From positions 48,859-112,858 of the forward strand of contig CAYULA010000004.1 of the NCBI GenBank assembly GCA_964445525.1: 64,000 nucleotides of DNA, read 5' to 3'. Positions 7,761 to 15,346 of this stretch are shown in pieces. The notes under the pieces are model-generated. The model made no database searches. It saw only the letters and a list, made by a program, of their open reading frames with translations, and was not told the DNA's origin. A program made the translations under genes and the position numbers. The DNA is from Penumbrarchaeum sp964445525 (GTDB lineage Archaea; Thermoplasmatota; Penumbrarchaeia; Penumbrarchaeales; Penumbrarchaeaceae). The stretch's first letter is position 1, and the number at the start of each line of letters is the position of its first letter.

Positions 7761-8903
7761 ATGATAATAACTTCTGAAAGAAAATTCGGATACCCAGTGA
7801 GACATAAAAAAAAGGTCCCTTTTAATCCTTCAATATCTTTACCGTACAAAATCATGGAAATCAACACGGAAATATTTCAAATGGAAGCGGAATTGGATCG
7901 ATGCATATTATCGGGACAGGATTACCAGGATCTGATCACGGAGGCATTCTCTTCAAATATACATCTGTCAACCTCCATGGAAGGGAATCCTCTAACAAAA
8001 GACCAGGTAAAGAGGATTACAAGAAAAACCTTTAGAGAAGGAGCGCCCAATAGAAAGCTGGATTTTTTTTCCCAGGAGATATACAATCACATATATGCAT
8101 ACATCAATGCTGATTATTCAAGGGATTGGACATTGAAAACTATCCTTGATACGCATTCAATTTTGCTTTTTGGAGATGAAAGTGCCAGACCGGGTTCATT
8201 CAGACGGGAAAGGGGAATTGTGGAAACGAACAAAGGTGAGGAAGTTTTCATTGCATGCCCTCCGGATCACATCCCCGAAGAATTGGCTTCCTTGTTAACC
8301 TGGCTGAATACATCGGCAAATGCTCTTTTTCCAGTTGTTGCAGCTGCGGTTTTCTTTCATGAATTCGAATCGATTCATCCGTTCATTGACGGAAACGGTA
8401 GATGCGGCAGAACGCTTTTTCATGTTCTATTGCAGCATAGAGGTTTACCAAATTCAAAAATGTGTCTGGTCGAAAAAGAGGTTGTCACCGATCTGGAAAT
8501 CTATTATGATCTGCTTGCAAGAACCGATTTTACGGGTGATTATACGGAACTTATCTCAAATTTTTCCGAGGGGGTATGGAGGAGCTACAAAGAAGCTGTT
8601 GAGAAATTCAAAGAAAAAGACCTATTGAGAAGTGAACTGGACGAGACATCCAAGATAATATTGATGAAAGCGAAGAAGCTCAATAGACCCTTTGATCTTA
8701 AAGATGTAAGAGAATGGCTTCCCCGAATGAGTGATTATGTACTCAGGCAAAGAATAAATGAACTTGTAGAGAAAGGCGCCATATGGACCGAAGGTAAAAC
8801 CAAAGGCAAGAGGTTCATATTCGCAGATCCCACTCGCGGATTATTGACTGATTATCTTACGGAGTGTGAGTTCGAGGTCCAGCATAACTATATCATCAAT
8901 TAA
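7761..8903 (+). CDS. Fic-domain protein (AMPylator-type) with wHTH tail
   Basis: The Fic motif HPFIDGNGRCGR begins at H206 and is intact, so nucleotidyl transfer is expected. An N-terminal inhibitory helix motif S70-x3-E74-G-N (STSMEGN) is present, the class II arrangement in which Glu blocks ATP gamma-phosphate binding until relieved. The last about 90 residues, including LKDVREWLPRMSDYVLRQRINELVEKG, look like a winged helix for DNA or partner binding. At 380 residues it matches the large Fic family. The gene is A+T-rich compared with its neighbours and sits alone between opposite-strand genes, suggesting acquisition. Its last 13 codons and the 3' flank are duplicated immediately downstream. 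Target protein unknown; no separate FicA-like antitoxin is seen. Confidence 0.9.
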   Translation: MIITSERKFGYPVRHKKKVPFNPSISLPYKIMEINTEIFQMEAELDRCILSGQDYQDLITEAFSSNIHLSTSMEGNPLTKDQVKRITRKTFREGAPNRKLDFFSQEIYNHIYAYINADYSRDWTLKTILDTHSILLFGDESARPGSFRRERGIVETNKGEEVFIACPPDHIPEELASLLTWLNTSANALFPVVAAAVFFHEFESIHPFIDGNGRCGRTLFHVLLQHRGLPNSKMCLVEKEVVTDLEIYYDLLARTDFTGDYTELISNFSEGVWRSYKEAVEKFKEKDLLRSELDETSKIILMKAKKLNRPFDLKDVREWLPRMSDYVLRQRINELVEKGAIWTEGKTKGKRFIFADPTRGLLTDYLTECEFEVQHNYIIN

Positions 8904-8960
8904 AAAAGCGTTATGCGTACATTTTTCTCGTGAATATGTAAAGTTGAGTTACGAGAAAAA
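8864..8960 (+). repeat. Direct repeat copy 1 (Fic 3' end plus hairpins)
   Basis: A 97-bp unit matching 9003-9099 at 94 of 97 positions by direct comparison. It spans the last 40 nt of the Fic coding sequence and its 3' flank. It holds two hairpins: GCATAAC (8882-8888) with GTTATGC (8910-8916), which straddles the stop codon, and TTTTTCTCGT (8922-8931) with ACGAGAAAAA (8951-8960), a perfect 10-bp stem. Confidence 0.9.
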
Positions 8961-8981
8961 CCAATGATATCTCGTAACTCA
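8945..8981. repeat. Inverted repeat between the two Fic-end copies
   Basis: TGAGTTACGAG (8945-8955) pairs perfectly with CTCGTAACTCA (8971-8981) across 15 nt. This stem competes with the 8922/8951 hairpin, so two alternative folds are possible. The right arm and following bases (8973-8992) recur, 19 of 20 identical, downstream of the AbiEii-like gene at 31354-31373 on the minus strand. Confidence 0.8.
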
Positions 8982-9002
8982 CTTTCGTCAATTATAAATG
9001 GG

Positions 9003-9099
9003 GTGTGAGTTCGAGGTCCAGCATAACTATATCGTCAATTAAAAATGCGTTATGCGTACATTTTTCTCGTTAATATGTAAAGTTGAGTTACGAGAAAAA
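9003..9099 (+). repeat. Direct repeat copy 2 (Fic 3' end plus hairpins)
   Basis: Second copy of the 97-bp unit with three substitutions relative to copy 1. It keeps the reading of the last Fic codons including the TAA, and both hairpins (GCATAAC/GTTATGC at 9021-9055; TTTTTCTCGT/ACGAGAAAAA at 9061-9099). It is not attached to an open reading frame. Confidence 0.9.
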
Positions 9100-9352
9100 T
9101 GTGGTAGAGGACGAAGGGTTAAGAAGAGAGGATTGGATGTAAAGAATAAAAATAAACTTCATCCTCCACCTGTCGTATGTACGTGGTGACGCGTACGCCA
9201 CTCTATTTCTATTTATCTGATTGAGTTATTTAATCCCTTCCCCTAAGCTATCAATTGATGTAACTGATTATTGTAATTCCCTGTTACAATCCGTACAAGG
9301 TCAGCATTATCATGGATGATCTCCATTGTAATTTCTCTGAAATCAACAGATA

Positions 9353-10813
9353 TCAATAGCTCTTTGACAGGAATACCACGGTATCTGTGGGCCTCCCGCA
9401 GTTCATGCAGTTCCCGGATTCTTTCTGAAGTTCTCCGGTATCCATGTCTGCCATGGGAAAGCCAAGAAATGACCTGTCCAGGGTTTTCTCTATCTGCTCA
9501 GCACAGTCCATTTCCCCGCACCAGCGGGTCCTCAATATGCCATCCCAGTTCTTCATAAGTTCCAGTGCGTCATCCAGCGAATCCACATCTCTTATGCCGT
9601 TTTCCAGTATCTCGGCGGCCCTTCTTCTCAATTCTTTCTCCACCTCTTCGAGGGTCCTGGTACACTCATCTTTCAGGTCCTTTCTATCGATGAATTCCTT
9701 GGTGGAGAGGTCCCTGCGCTTGAACACCAGGGAGTTTTTCTCTATGTCCCTGGGTCCTATCTCTATCCTGATCGGGACCCCCTTTATTTCCCAATCATAG
9801 TGCTTGGAACCTGGCCTGTCGTCCCTTTCATCCAGTTTGACCCGGAAACCGTATCTCTTCAATTCCTCCAGAAGCTCCCTGGAGGCTTTCTGAACGATCT
9901 CGGTCTTTCCCTTGGCCAGAATCGGTATGATAACGAATTGGATAGGTGCAAGTTTCGGAGGTAGAATGATGCCCTTGTCATCACCATGGATGCCGACCAC
10001 GGCCCCGACGAGCCTCTCCGACATTCCGTATGTGGTCTGGTGGCAGTAGTGGAATTCACCGTCCGCTCCTTCGTATTTTATATCATACGGTCTGGAGAAA
10101 TTTTCCTTGTACTGATGAATCGATCCAAGCTGAAGGGTCTTCATCGAAGGCATCAAAGTATCCACTCCTACAGTGTAGACCGCACCTGCGAACTTGTCCC
10201 AATCGGGTCTCCTTACCAGTAGATAGGGTATGCAGAGATCTTTTGCAACCTTATCCATTATCGAGAAATCCTCCCGGATCTGCCTTTCCGCGTCCTCGAA
10301 GGAATCATGGCAGGTGTGTGCCTCGAAGAAGTGTATCTCCCTGACCCTGATGAATGCCCTGGTCATCTTCGTCTCGTATCTGAATGTATTGACCATCTGG
10401 TATGTTTTCAGGGGCAGGTCGTTGTGGGACCTGACCCAAAGGGAGAACATGGGATACATTGCCGTCTCCGAGGTGGGTCTGAGCAGAAGTGGGACATCGA
10501 GCTTGTTCAAGCCTCCGTGAGTTACCCAGTAGACCTCGGCATCGAATCCCTTGATGTGGTCGGCTTCCTTCTGAAATTCTGTTTTGGGAATGAGAAGTGG
10601 AAAGTTCACCTCGCCGTGGTCCGTGGCATCGCATTCCCGGCGGATAATGGAATCAATGTACTGCATAACTTTCCAGCCGTAGGGTGTCCAGACATTCATT
10701 CCCTTGATCGGGTACCTCTTGTCGCAGAGGCCCGAAACCTCCACCACATCGTTGTACCATTCGGAGAAATCTTCCTTGTTCAGGACTATCTTCTTTTTCT
10801 CATCCTCGGCCAT
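9353..10813 (-). CDS. proS: Prolyl-tRNA synthetase, archaeal/eukaryal type
   Basis: A class II synthetase of 486 residues that charges tRNA-Pro. Motif 2 carries FRYETK, the RPTSET segment forms the proline/ATP pocket, and GIHGDDKGIILPPKLAP is the motif 3 side. An anticodon-binding domain follows from about residue 290. The C-terminal zinc-type region has WCGEMDC and CMNCGRP cysteines, and the protein ends in the SKSY tail typical of the archaeal-type enzyme. AGGTG upstream of the ATG supports the start. A tRNA-Pro(UGG) gene lies about 4.3 kb away at 15150-15224. The 3' end faces the duplicated Fic flank. Confidence 0.97.
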   Translation of the reverse strand: MAEDEKKKIVLNKEDFSEWYNDVVEVSGLCDKRYPIKGMNVWTPYGWKVMQYIDSIIRRECDATDHGEVNFPLLIPKTEFQKEADHIKGFDAEVYWVTHGGLNKLDVPLLLRPTSETAMYPMFSLWVRSHNDLPLKTYQMVNTFRYETKMTRAFIRVREIHFFEAHTCHDSFEDAERQIREDFSIMDKVAKDLCIPYLLVRRPDWDKFAGAVYTVGVDTLMPSMKTLQLGSIHQYKENFSRPYDIKYEGADGEFHYCHQTTYGMSERLVGAVVGIHGDDKGIILPPKLAPIQFVIIPILAKGKTEIVQKASRELLEELKRYGFRVKLDERDDRPGSKHYDWEIKGVPIRIEIGPRDIEKNSLVFKRRDLSTKEFIDRKDLKDECTRTLEEVEKELRRRAAEILENGIRDVDSLDDALELMKNWDGILRTRWCGEMDCAEQIEKTLDRSFLGFPMADMDTGELQKESGNCMNCGRPTDTVVFLSKSY

Positions 10814-10997
10814 TTCATTTCACCTGACCAGGACCCATGTAATGAAGTTCGATTTATAACAGTTGTGCAGACCACAAGGTTCTTTCATTCAAACAAGGAC
10901 ACAAACCGGTTTGCCAAAATAATTCAAATAATAGGGAAAAACAAACAAGAAGGGCTTATTAATAATCAGACCGTTTTACAAGCGGAGGGATACCCGG

Positions 10998-11258
10998 ATG
11001 AAGAGGAACAAGCATATGCTATACACAGACGGCAGGGGTGAGACCGCAATTATTTTTCCGAAGCTGAAATCTTCCATTGTGGTCTCCGGGATGCTGAGGA
11101 ACAAGAACAACGAGATGGAATACGAACTCAAGGATGTATTCACCGTAAGGGAGTCGGGTCATTTCAATGATCAATGGCATATCCCAATAACCCGTGAGAT
11201 GATGCAGGCCATTGGTGCCAGGCATAAATACGATCTGGAATACGAGATTGAGAAGTAA
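10998..11258 (+). CDS. Small conserved-looking protein of unknown function
   Basis: I do not recognise this 86-residue protein. It has a basic first 15 residues, no membrane segment and no cysteines. Alternating hydrophobic positions (TAIIFPKLKSSIVVSGML, later WHIPITREMMQAIG) suggest a small mostly beta fold. GGAGG at 10983-10987 lies 10 nt before the ATG, and A+T-rich promoter sequence (about 10915-10970) lies upstream, so expression is likely. It stands alone, divergent from proS and convergent with the Rio1 gene, 33 nt from its end. Confidence 0.65.
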   Translation: MKRNKHMLYTDGRGETAIIFPKLKSSIVVSGMLRNKNNEMEYELKDVFTVRESGHFNDQWHIPITREMMQAIGARHKYDLEYEIEK

Positions 11259-11291
11259 ATTATGGATGAAAAAGTCTGATTATCAATGCTA

Positions 11292-12092
11292 TTATTCCAA
11301 CTCCTGGAGGCTCTCAATTAATTCGTCCCTGAGTTTTATTCCCTCTTCGGAAACCCCTTTGACACCCTTTCTGTGGAAGAAGGATGATATTATGTTGAGG
11401 TCCCTTCCAAGAAGATTTGTTGCATTGGGATGGCTCACATCCACACTCTGGCCGACATCTATGAAAACAGGTTCTCCGTCATATAGAATGTTGTATTCCG
11501 AAAGATCGGCGTGAACAAGCTTGCAATCCGTGAAGAGCTTCCTCACGAAATCCTTCACTATCACCCACATCTCCTCCCATTCGTCAAGGTCCGCATCCAG
11601 GAACTTTATCTGTGGAGCGGGTTTTCCCCCGTATGAGATATATTCCATCAACAACACGTTTTTAAATAGTGCACCGGGCTTTGGAACCTTCAAACCGTTT
11701 TCATGCATGGTTTCCAGATTCAGATGCTCCTTTTTTGCCCATGTGTAGATTATCCCCCTTCTGGACCGATCGATCTTCTGGAACCTCCTGTCGCCCTCAA
11801 TATAATCCAGAAAAGAACCGAATGTGGCAGTGGAGGTCCTGAATACCTTCATGGCGGAGACACCTTCGGTGGTGTTCACCTTGTAGACATTGGCCTCCTT
11901 TCCCGTGGATATGGGGCATTCGACGGTCTTGATCCTGCCCCTTCTCATCAGTCTGTATATATGGTCAAGGTTCTGCCTGTCAAAGACCTCATCGTAGGTT
12001 TTGAACCTCTCAGCATCGACGATGAGTTCCTCCCTCTTGGTCTTTCGATCGAACCTCTTATCGACTATGTCATAGACATCCTTGCCGCTCAC
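11292..12092 (-). CDS. rio1: Rio1-type serine/threonine kinase
   Basis: An atypical kinase/ATPase needed for late small-ribosomal-subunit maturation in archaea and eukaryotes. Visible elements: the nucleotide loop STGKEANVY at residues 62-70, catalytic HADLSEYN with H194, D196 and N201, and metal-binding IDVGQS with D212. Length 266 residues is typical for archaeal Rio1. Translation begins at GTG 12092; no in-frame ATG lies nearby. It follows the aIF1A gene by 43 nt on the same strand, a pairing common in archaea that ties translation initiation to 30S assembly. Confidence 0.95.
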   Translation of the reverse strand: MSGKDVYDIVDKRFDRKTKREELIVDAERFKTYDEVFDRQNLDHIYRLMRRGRIKTVECPISTGKEANVYKVNTTEGVSAMKVFRTSTATFGSFLDYIEGDRRFQKIDRSRRGIIYTWAKKEHLNLETMHENGLKVPKPGALFKNVLLMEYISYGGKPAPQIKFLDADLDEWEEMWVIVKDFVRKLFTDCKLVHADLSEYNILYDGEPVFIDVGQSVDVSHPNATNLLGRDLNIISSFFHRKGVKGVSEEGIKLRDELIESLQELE

Positions 12093-12135
12093 GCACCATC
12101 AAAACGCTATGATTAGAAAAACCTGCCGGGGATGA

Positions 12136-12465
12136 TCAGCCGAGAAGGGATTCCAGGTGCTTGGGGACCAGGTTCCTCCTTGCCATGTTCTGTGATTGGA
12201 TATGTGTGTATCTGTACAGAACATCGGCCTTGTCATCCTGGAATTCCCAGGGGCATATTATCACGAGATCCCCCTCCCTCATCCACATTCTCTTCTTCAA
12301 TTTCCCCCTTATTCTCCCGAGCCTCATCTTGCCGTCCTCGCAGAAGACCTTGAGATGTCCTCCTCCGAGAGCCTGCTCCACAACGCCGAAGATCTCTCTC
12401 TTCTTCTTGTTGGGGAGCTTCACCCTGACATATTCCCCGGGATTCCGATTCTGATCGCTGGCCAA
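12136..12465 (-). CDS. eif1A: Translation initiation factor aIF1A
   Basis: A 109-residue OB-fold protein with the aIF1A signature: VRVKLPNKKKREIFGVVEQALGG, then KMRLGRIRGKLKKRMWMREGD and PWEFQDDKADV. It binds the 30S A site and helps start-codon selection. The start is TTG 12465, preceded at a 5-nt distance by AGGTGG in the minus sense. It leads a two-gene unit with the Rio1 kinase. Confidence 0.97.
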   Translation of the reverse strand: MASDQNRNPGEYVRVKLPNKKKREIFGVVEQALGGGHLKVFCEDGKMRLGRIRGKLKKRMWMREGDLVIICPWEFQDDKADVLYRYTHIQSQNMARRNLVPKHLESLLG

Positions 12466-12609
12466 TTAACCACCTGTTCCTTCCGTTTGGGAAGAGAACA
12501 GGTTCTATAAGGGTTCTTTTATTAAGAAATTTCCATTTTGGGTCCTGTTTTCCCTTACCACTCGTTGAGAGGAATTTAATATCTCCTTGTCTTACCCGAA
12601 AACTAGGTG

Positions 12610-13824
12610 ATGGTCTTGAAAAGGATCGGAGCGAATCCCAGAGCCCTGGAGATAGAATATGCCATCAGGGACGTGGTCCTTCCCGCCATGGAACTCGAGA
12701 GAAAGGGCCACAAGATAATGAAGCTCAACATCGGAGATCCCAACAAATATGATTTCGACACCCCTGAATTCATCAAGGATGGTGTTAAGGAAGCCATGGA
12801 GATGGGACTCAACGGATATTCCCCCTCCAGCGGCATCCCGGCATTGGTCGATGCCATAGTAGAGGATGAGAGGTCAAGGGGAAATATGGTTGACAGTAAG
12901 GATGTTGTCGTTACCCACGGCGTGACGGAAGCTCTTCAGATGATTTTCTATTCCGCCCTTTCACCGGGGGACGAGGTCCTTATCCCTGGTCCTTCATATC
13001 CCCCATATATAACCTATGTCAGAATGGTTGGGGGTGTTCCGGTCCCTTACAGAACCATGGAGGAAGGGGGATGGAAGCCCGATGTGGATGATATTGCAGC
13101 AAAGATTACCCAAAAGACCAGGGCCATTGCCATAATCAATCCCAACAACCCCACAGGAGCTCTATATGACGCGGCAACTGTAAGGAGAATTGGTGAACTG
13201 GCGGCGGAGAACGACCTCTTTCTCATTTCGGACGAGATATACAACCTGATGACCTTTGAGGGAGAGACGCCTTCCACCGCAAAGGAATGTCCCGATGTTC
13301 CCGTTATAACAATGAACGGAATCTCCAAGATCTACCTGGCACCCGGGTGGCGAATAGGGTATCTGTCAATCAGAGATGTTGATGATTCCCTGGATGAGGT
13401 CAGGGATGGGATCATGAGGCAGTCAAGGGCAAGATTGTGTGCAAATTCCATCTGCGAATACGGATATCTTAAAGCTCTTACAGGTGACAGGAATCACATC
13501 GAGCATACAATGTCCAAGCTTTCAAGAAGGAGAGAGATCGCCTACAAGCGCTTGAATGAGATAGAAGGAATATCCTCCCAAAAGCCGGGAGGGGCATTCT
13601 ACATGTTTCCGAGGATAGATGCTCTGGAGAGAGGCCCCTGGAAGACGGACAAGGATTTCTCTTTGGACCTCCTCCACGAGGAGAAGGTCCTCACGGTATT
13701 CGGATCCGGTTTCGGAAAGGAATACGGATCGGACCATTTCAGGATTGTCATTCTCCCGCAGGAGGAAACCCTGGAGAGGGCCTTTGACGGGATAGGGAGA
13801 TTCATGAAAAGAAGGCTGTCTTGA
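12610..13824 (+). CDS. PLP-dependent class I/II aminotransferase (alanine-aminotransferase-like)
   Basis: A fold-type I aminotransferase of 404 residues. NPNNPTG contacts the PLP and substrate; NGISKIYLAPGWRIGY holds the Schiff-base lysine (about residue 240) and the phosphate-binding arginine; FRIVILP near the end holds the substrate carboxylate arginine. Closest by eye to AlaA/alanine and aspartate aminotransferases that transfer amino groups between alanine or other amino acids and 2-oxoglutarate. Start is ambiguous among GTG 12607, ATG 12610 and TTG 12616. AGGTGAT (12605-12611) would serve best for TTG 12616, while ATG 12610 is the conventional choice. It ends 4 nt from the opposite-strand histidine kinase. 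Confidence 0.88.
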   Translation: MVLKRIGANPRALEIEYAIRDVVLPAMELERKGHKIMKLNIGDPNKYDFDTPEFIKDGVKEAMEMGLNGYSPSSGIPALVDAIVEDERSRGNMVDSKDVVVTHGVTEALQMIFYSALSPGDEVLIPGPSYPPYITYVRMVGGVPVPYRTMEEGGWKPDVDDIAAKITQKTRAIAIINPNNPTGALYDAATVRRIGELAAENDLFLISDEIYNLMTFEGETPSTAKECPDVPVITMNGISKIYLAPGWRIGYLSIRDVDDSLDEVRDGIMRQSRARLCANSICEYGYLKALTGDRNHIEHTMSKLSRRREIAYKRLNEIEGISSQKPGGAFYMFPRIDALERGPWKTDKDFSLDLLHEEKVLTVFGSGFGKEYGSDHFRIVILPQEETLERAFDGIGRFMKRRLS

Positions 13825-13828
13825 TATC

Positions 13829-14959
13829 TCATGAGCTTCCTTCGTGGGACCACAGAGGCAACATCATCCTGAAAAAAAGTCCTTTGGGTTGATTCTTTCC
13901 CACCGTAATTGTTCCACCATACCTCTCGATGGTCCTCTTCACTATGAAAAGACCCAGACCGCTGCCCCTTCTTGATCCGAAGGAAACACCCTCCTCGAAT
14001 ATCTGGGACATCATTCTCTCGGGCATTCCTTCCCCGTTATCCGCATAAAGGAGATGACAGAAATCATCCTTCTTTTTCACGGAGATTTTGGCTTGCGAGG
14101 CATTCCCGTGAACAATGGAGTTGTTGATGAGGTTCTCGAAAACCGAGGCAAGAGCCTTGTCAGCTCTTACCAGACAATTACCTTCCATTTCTATCTTGAT
14201 CTCCGCATCGGAGGATACCTCATCAATAATCTGTTTGATATCGACGGCTTCCGTCTCCAATCCGTTCACCATGAGGGTTTCAAGCTCGCTCATCCTCTTG
14301 GTGATCCGGATGGCCTTTCCAACGGCATCATATGCCTTCATCAGATGGATCTTGTCCATTTTCCCGGTTTCCCTCATCAGTCCGAGAAACCCGAAGGCTA
14401 TGGAGAGGCGGTTTCTGATGTCATGCCTCATTATCTTGTTTATCAGATGGAGCATTTCATCTCTTTTCAGGAGCTCCTCTTGAACCTTGATGGTCTGAGA
14501 TACATCTCTCACCAGGAGTATCGCACCTTTGTATTGATCATTGTCGTATATTGGGGAAGCGAAGAGCTCGGTCCTGATCTCTCTTCCATCTTTTGAGACC
14601 AAGTCCAGTTGATGTTTGACCCTCTTATCATCTTTGTTTCCTTTTTTCACCTTCTCGAATCTTTCATTCATGAGCTTACTTACCTTCTCCCAGCTTTCAG
14701 GAGTGAAAAGATCCTTGTAAGCAATATTCATCATGTCCTCTGGATTGTGGCCGAGGATCCTCTCAACGGATGGATTGATGTAGATAATTTCAAGCTTCTC
14801 GTTGAGGACAACCACGATGTCATCAACATTCTCGACCACGGTCTGGAAGATGTCCTTGCAGTAGGGGTCCACATTCTTCTCCATGCAGAGCGAATCGATG
14901 GGATTGCCCTGACTCGATCCGGAAGTCATAATGTAACAGTCCACGCAATCATTGTCCAA
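13829..14959 (-). CDS. PAS-domain histidine kinase with N-terminal cysteines
   Basis: A soluble sensor kinase of 376 residues. One PAS domain spans about residues 35-160 (DIFQTVVENVDDIVVVL to LVRDVSQ). The dimerisation helix carries phospho-acceptor H in MRHDIRNRL (about residue 178). The ATPase domain has N-box ENLINN, DNGEGMP and GSGLGL. The N-terminal 35 residues hold four cysteines, C5, C8, C25 and C34, before the PAS core, a possible metal, Fe-S or redox site. The longest frame starts at TTG 14959; an ATG lies at 14929, but starting there would lose the first two cysteines. No response regulator is adjacent. Confidence 0.85.
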   Translation of the reverse strand: MDNDCVDCYIMTSGSSQGNPIDSLCMEKNVDPYCKDIFQTVVENVDDIVVVLNEKLEIIYINPSVERILGHNPEDMMNIAYKDLFTPESWEKVSKLMNERFEKVKKGNKDDKRVKHQLDLVSKDGREIRTELFASPIYDNDQYKGAILLVRDVSQTIKVQEELLKRDEMLHLINKIMRHDIRNRLSIAFGFLGLMRETGKMDKIHLMKAYDAVGKAIRITKRMSELETLMVNGLETEAVDIKQIIDEVSSDAEIKIEMEGNCLVRADKALASVFENLINNSIVHGNASQAKISVKKKDDFCHLLYADNGEGMPERMMSQIFEEGVSFGSRRGSGLGLFIVKRTIERYGGTITVGKNQPKGLFFRMMLPLWSHEGSS

Positions 14960-15149
14960 GCCTTGAGGTTCTCTTCCGGGTCCCGGACTCCGGATATTAT
15001 GGTACTTATCATTTAAATCTTCGTTAACGATGCATGTACAAGTTCCTACACATTAGAATATGGGCATGGACAAGGATGGATTTTAGTGCCAATTATGTAC
15101 CTATGGGAATCAATATGAATGCCCATTAAAAAAGAAATTTTAAAGAAAA

Positions 15150-15224
15150 TGGGCCCGCCCGGATTTGAACCGGAGTTCATGGCTCCCAAAGCCACGAGGA
15201 TGGACCAAGCTACCCCACGGGCCC
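15150..15224 (-). tRNA. tRNA-Pro (anticodon UGG)
   Basis: Read on the minus strand, the acceptor arms GGGCCCG/CGGGCCC pair fully with discriminator A. The anticodon stem GTGGC/GCCAT encloses loop TTTGGGA with anticodon TGG. The T-arm is TCCGG-TTCAAAT-CCGGG. The 75-nt gene has no encoded CCA and no intron. Confidence 0.95.
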
Positions 15225-15305
15225 ATATGAATTGATCAACGGAATATGAATTACTCTATAAGGCTTTTGATTGCTGAAATTGGTTGTTGCAACAGATATC
15301 AAAAC

Positions 15306-15342
15306 CGATTTATATTATTCAAAATAAAGGGAAAAGGGGTGA
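15306..15342 (+). promoter_or_regulatory. TATA box and ribosome site that place a CTG start
   Basis: A TATA-like TTTATATTATT (about 15309-15319) lies about 25 nt before the ribosome site GGGGTGA (15336-15342), followed after CCAA by an in-frame CTG at 15347. From TTG 15287 to TTG 15407 there is no ATG, GTG or TTG in this frame. The former lies upstream of the TATA box and the latter would remove conserved residues. Confidence 0.6.
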
Positions 15343-15346
15343 CCAA

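Larger units (their letters stand above)
8904..9352. other. Intergenic region between the Fic and proS genes
   Basis: This 449-nt gap is unusual for a convergent pair in this window. It holds the 3' part of repeat copy 1, a 42-nt spacer, copy 2 (9003-9099), then about 250 nt with no gene I can support. A palindrome ATTGTAA-N7-TTACAAT lies at 9270-9290, and GAGGAT/ATCCTC arms sit around 9131-9166. Confidence 0.6.

Noticed and set aside
8864..9099. Integron attC site behind the Fic gene
   Set aside because: The arms GCATAAC/GTTATGC resemble attC R boxes but deviate from the consensus, the copies are only 42 nt apart, and no integrase or cassette array is present.
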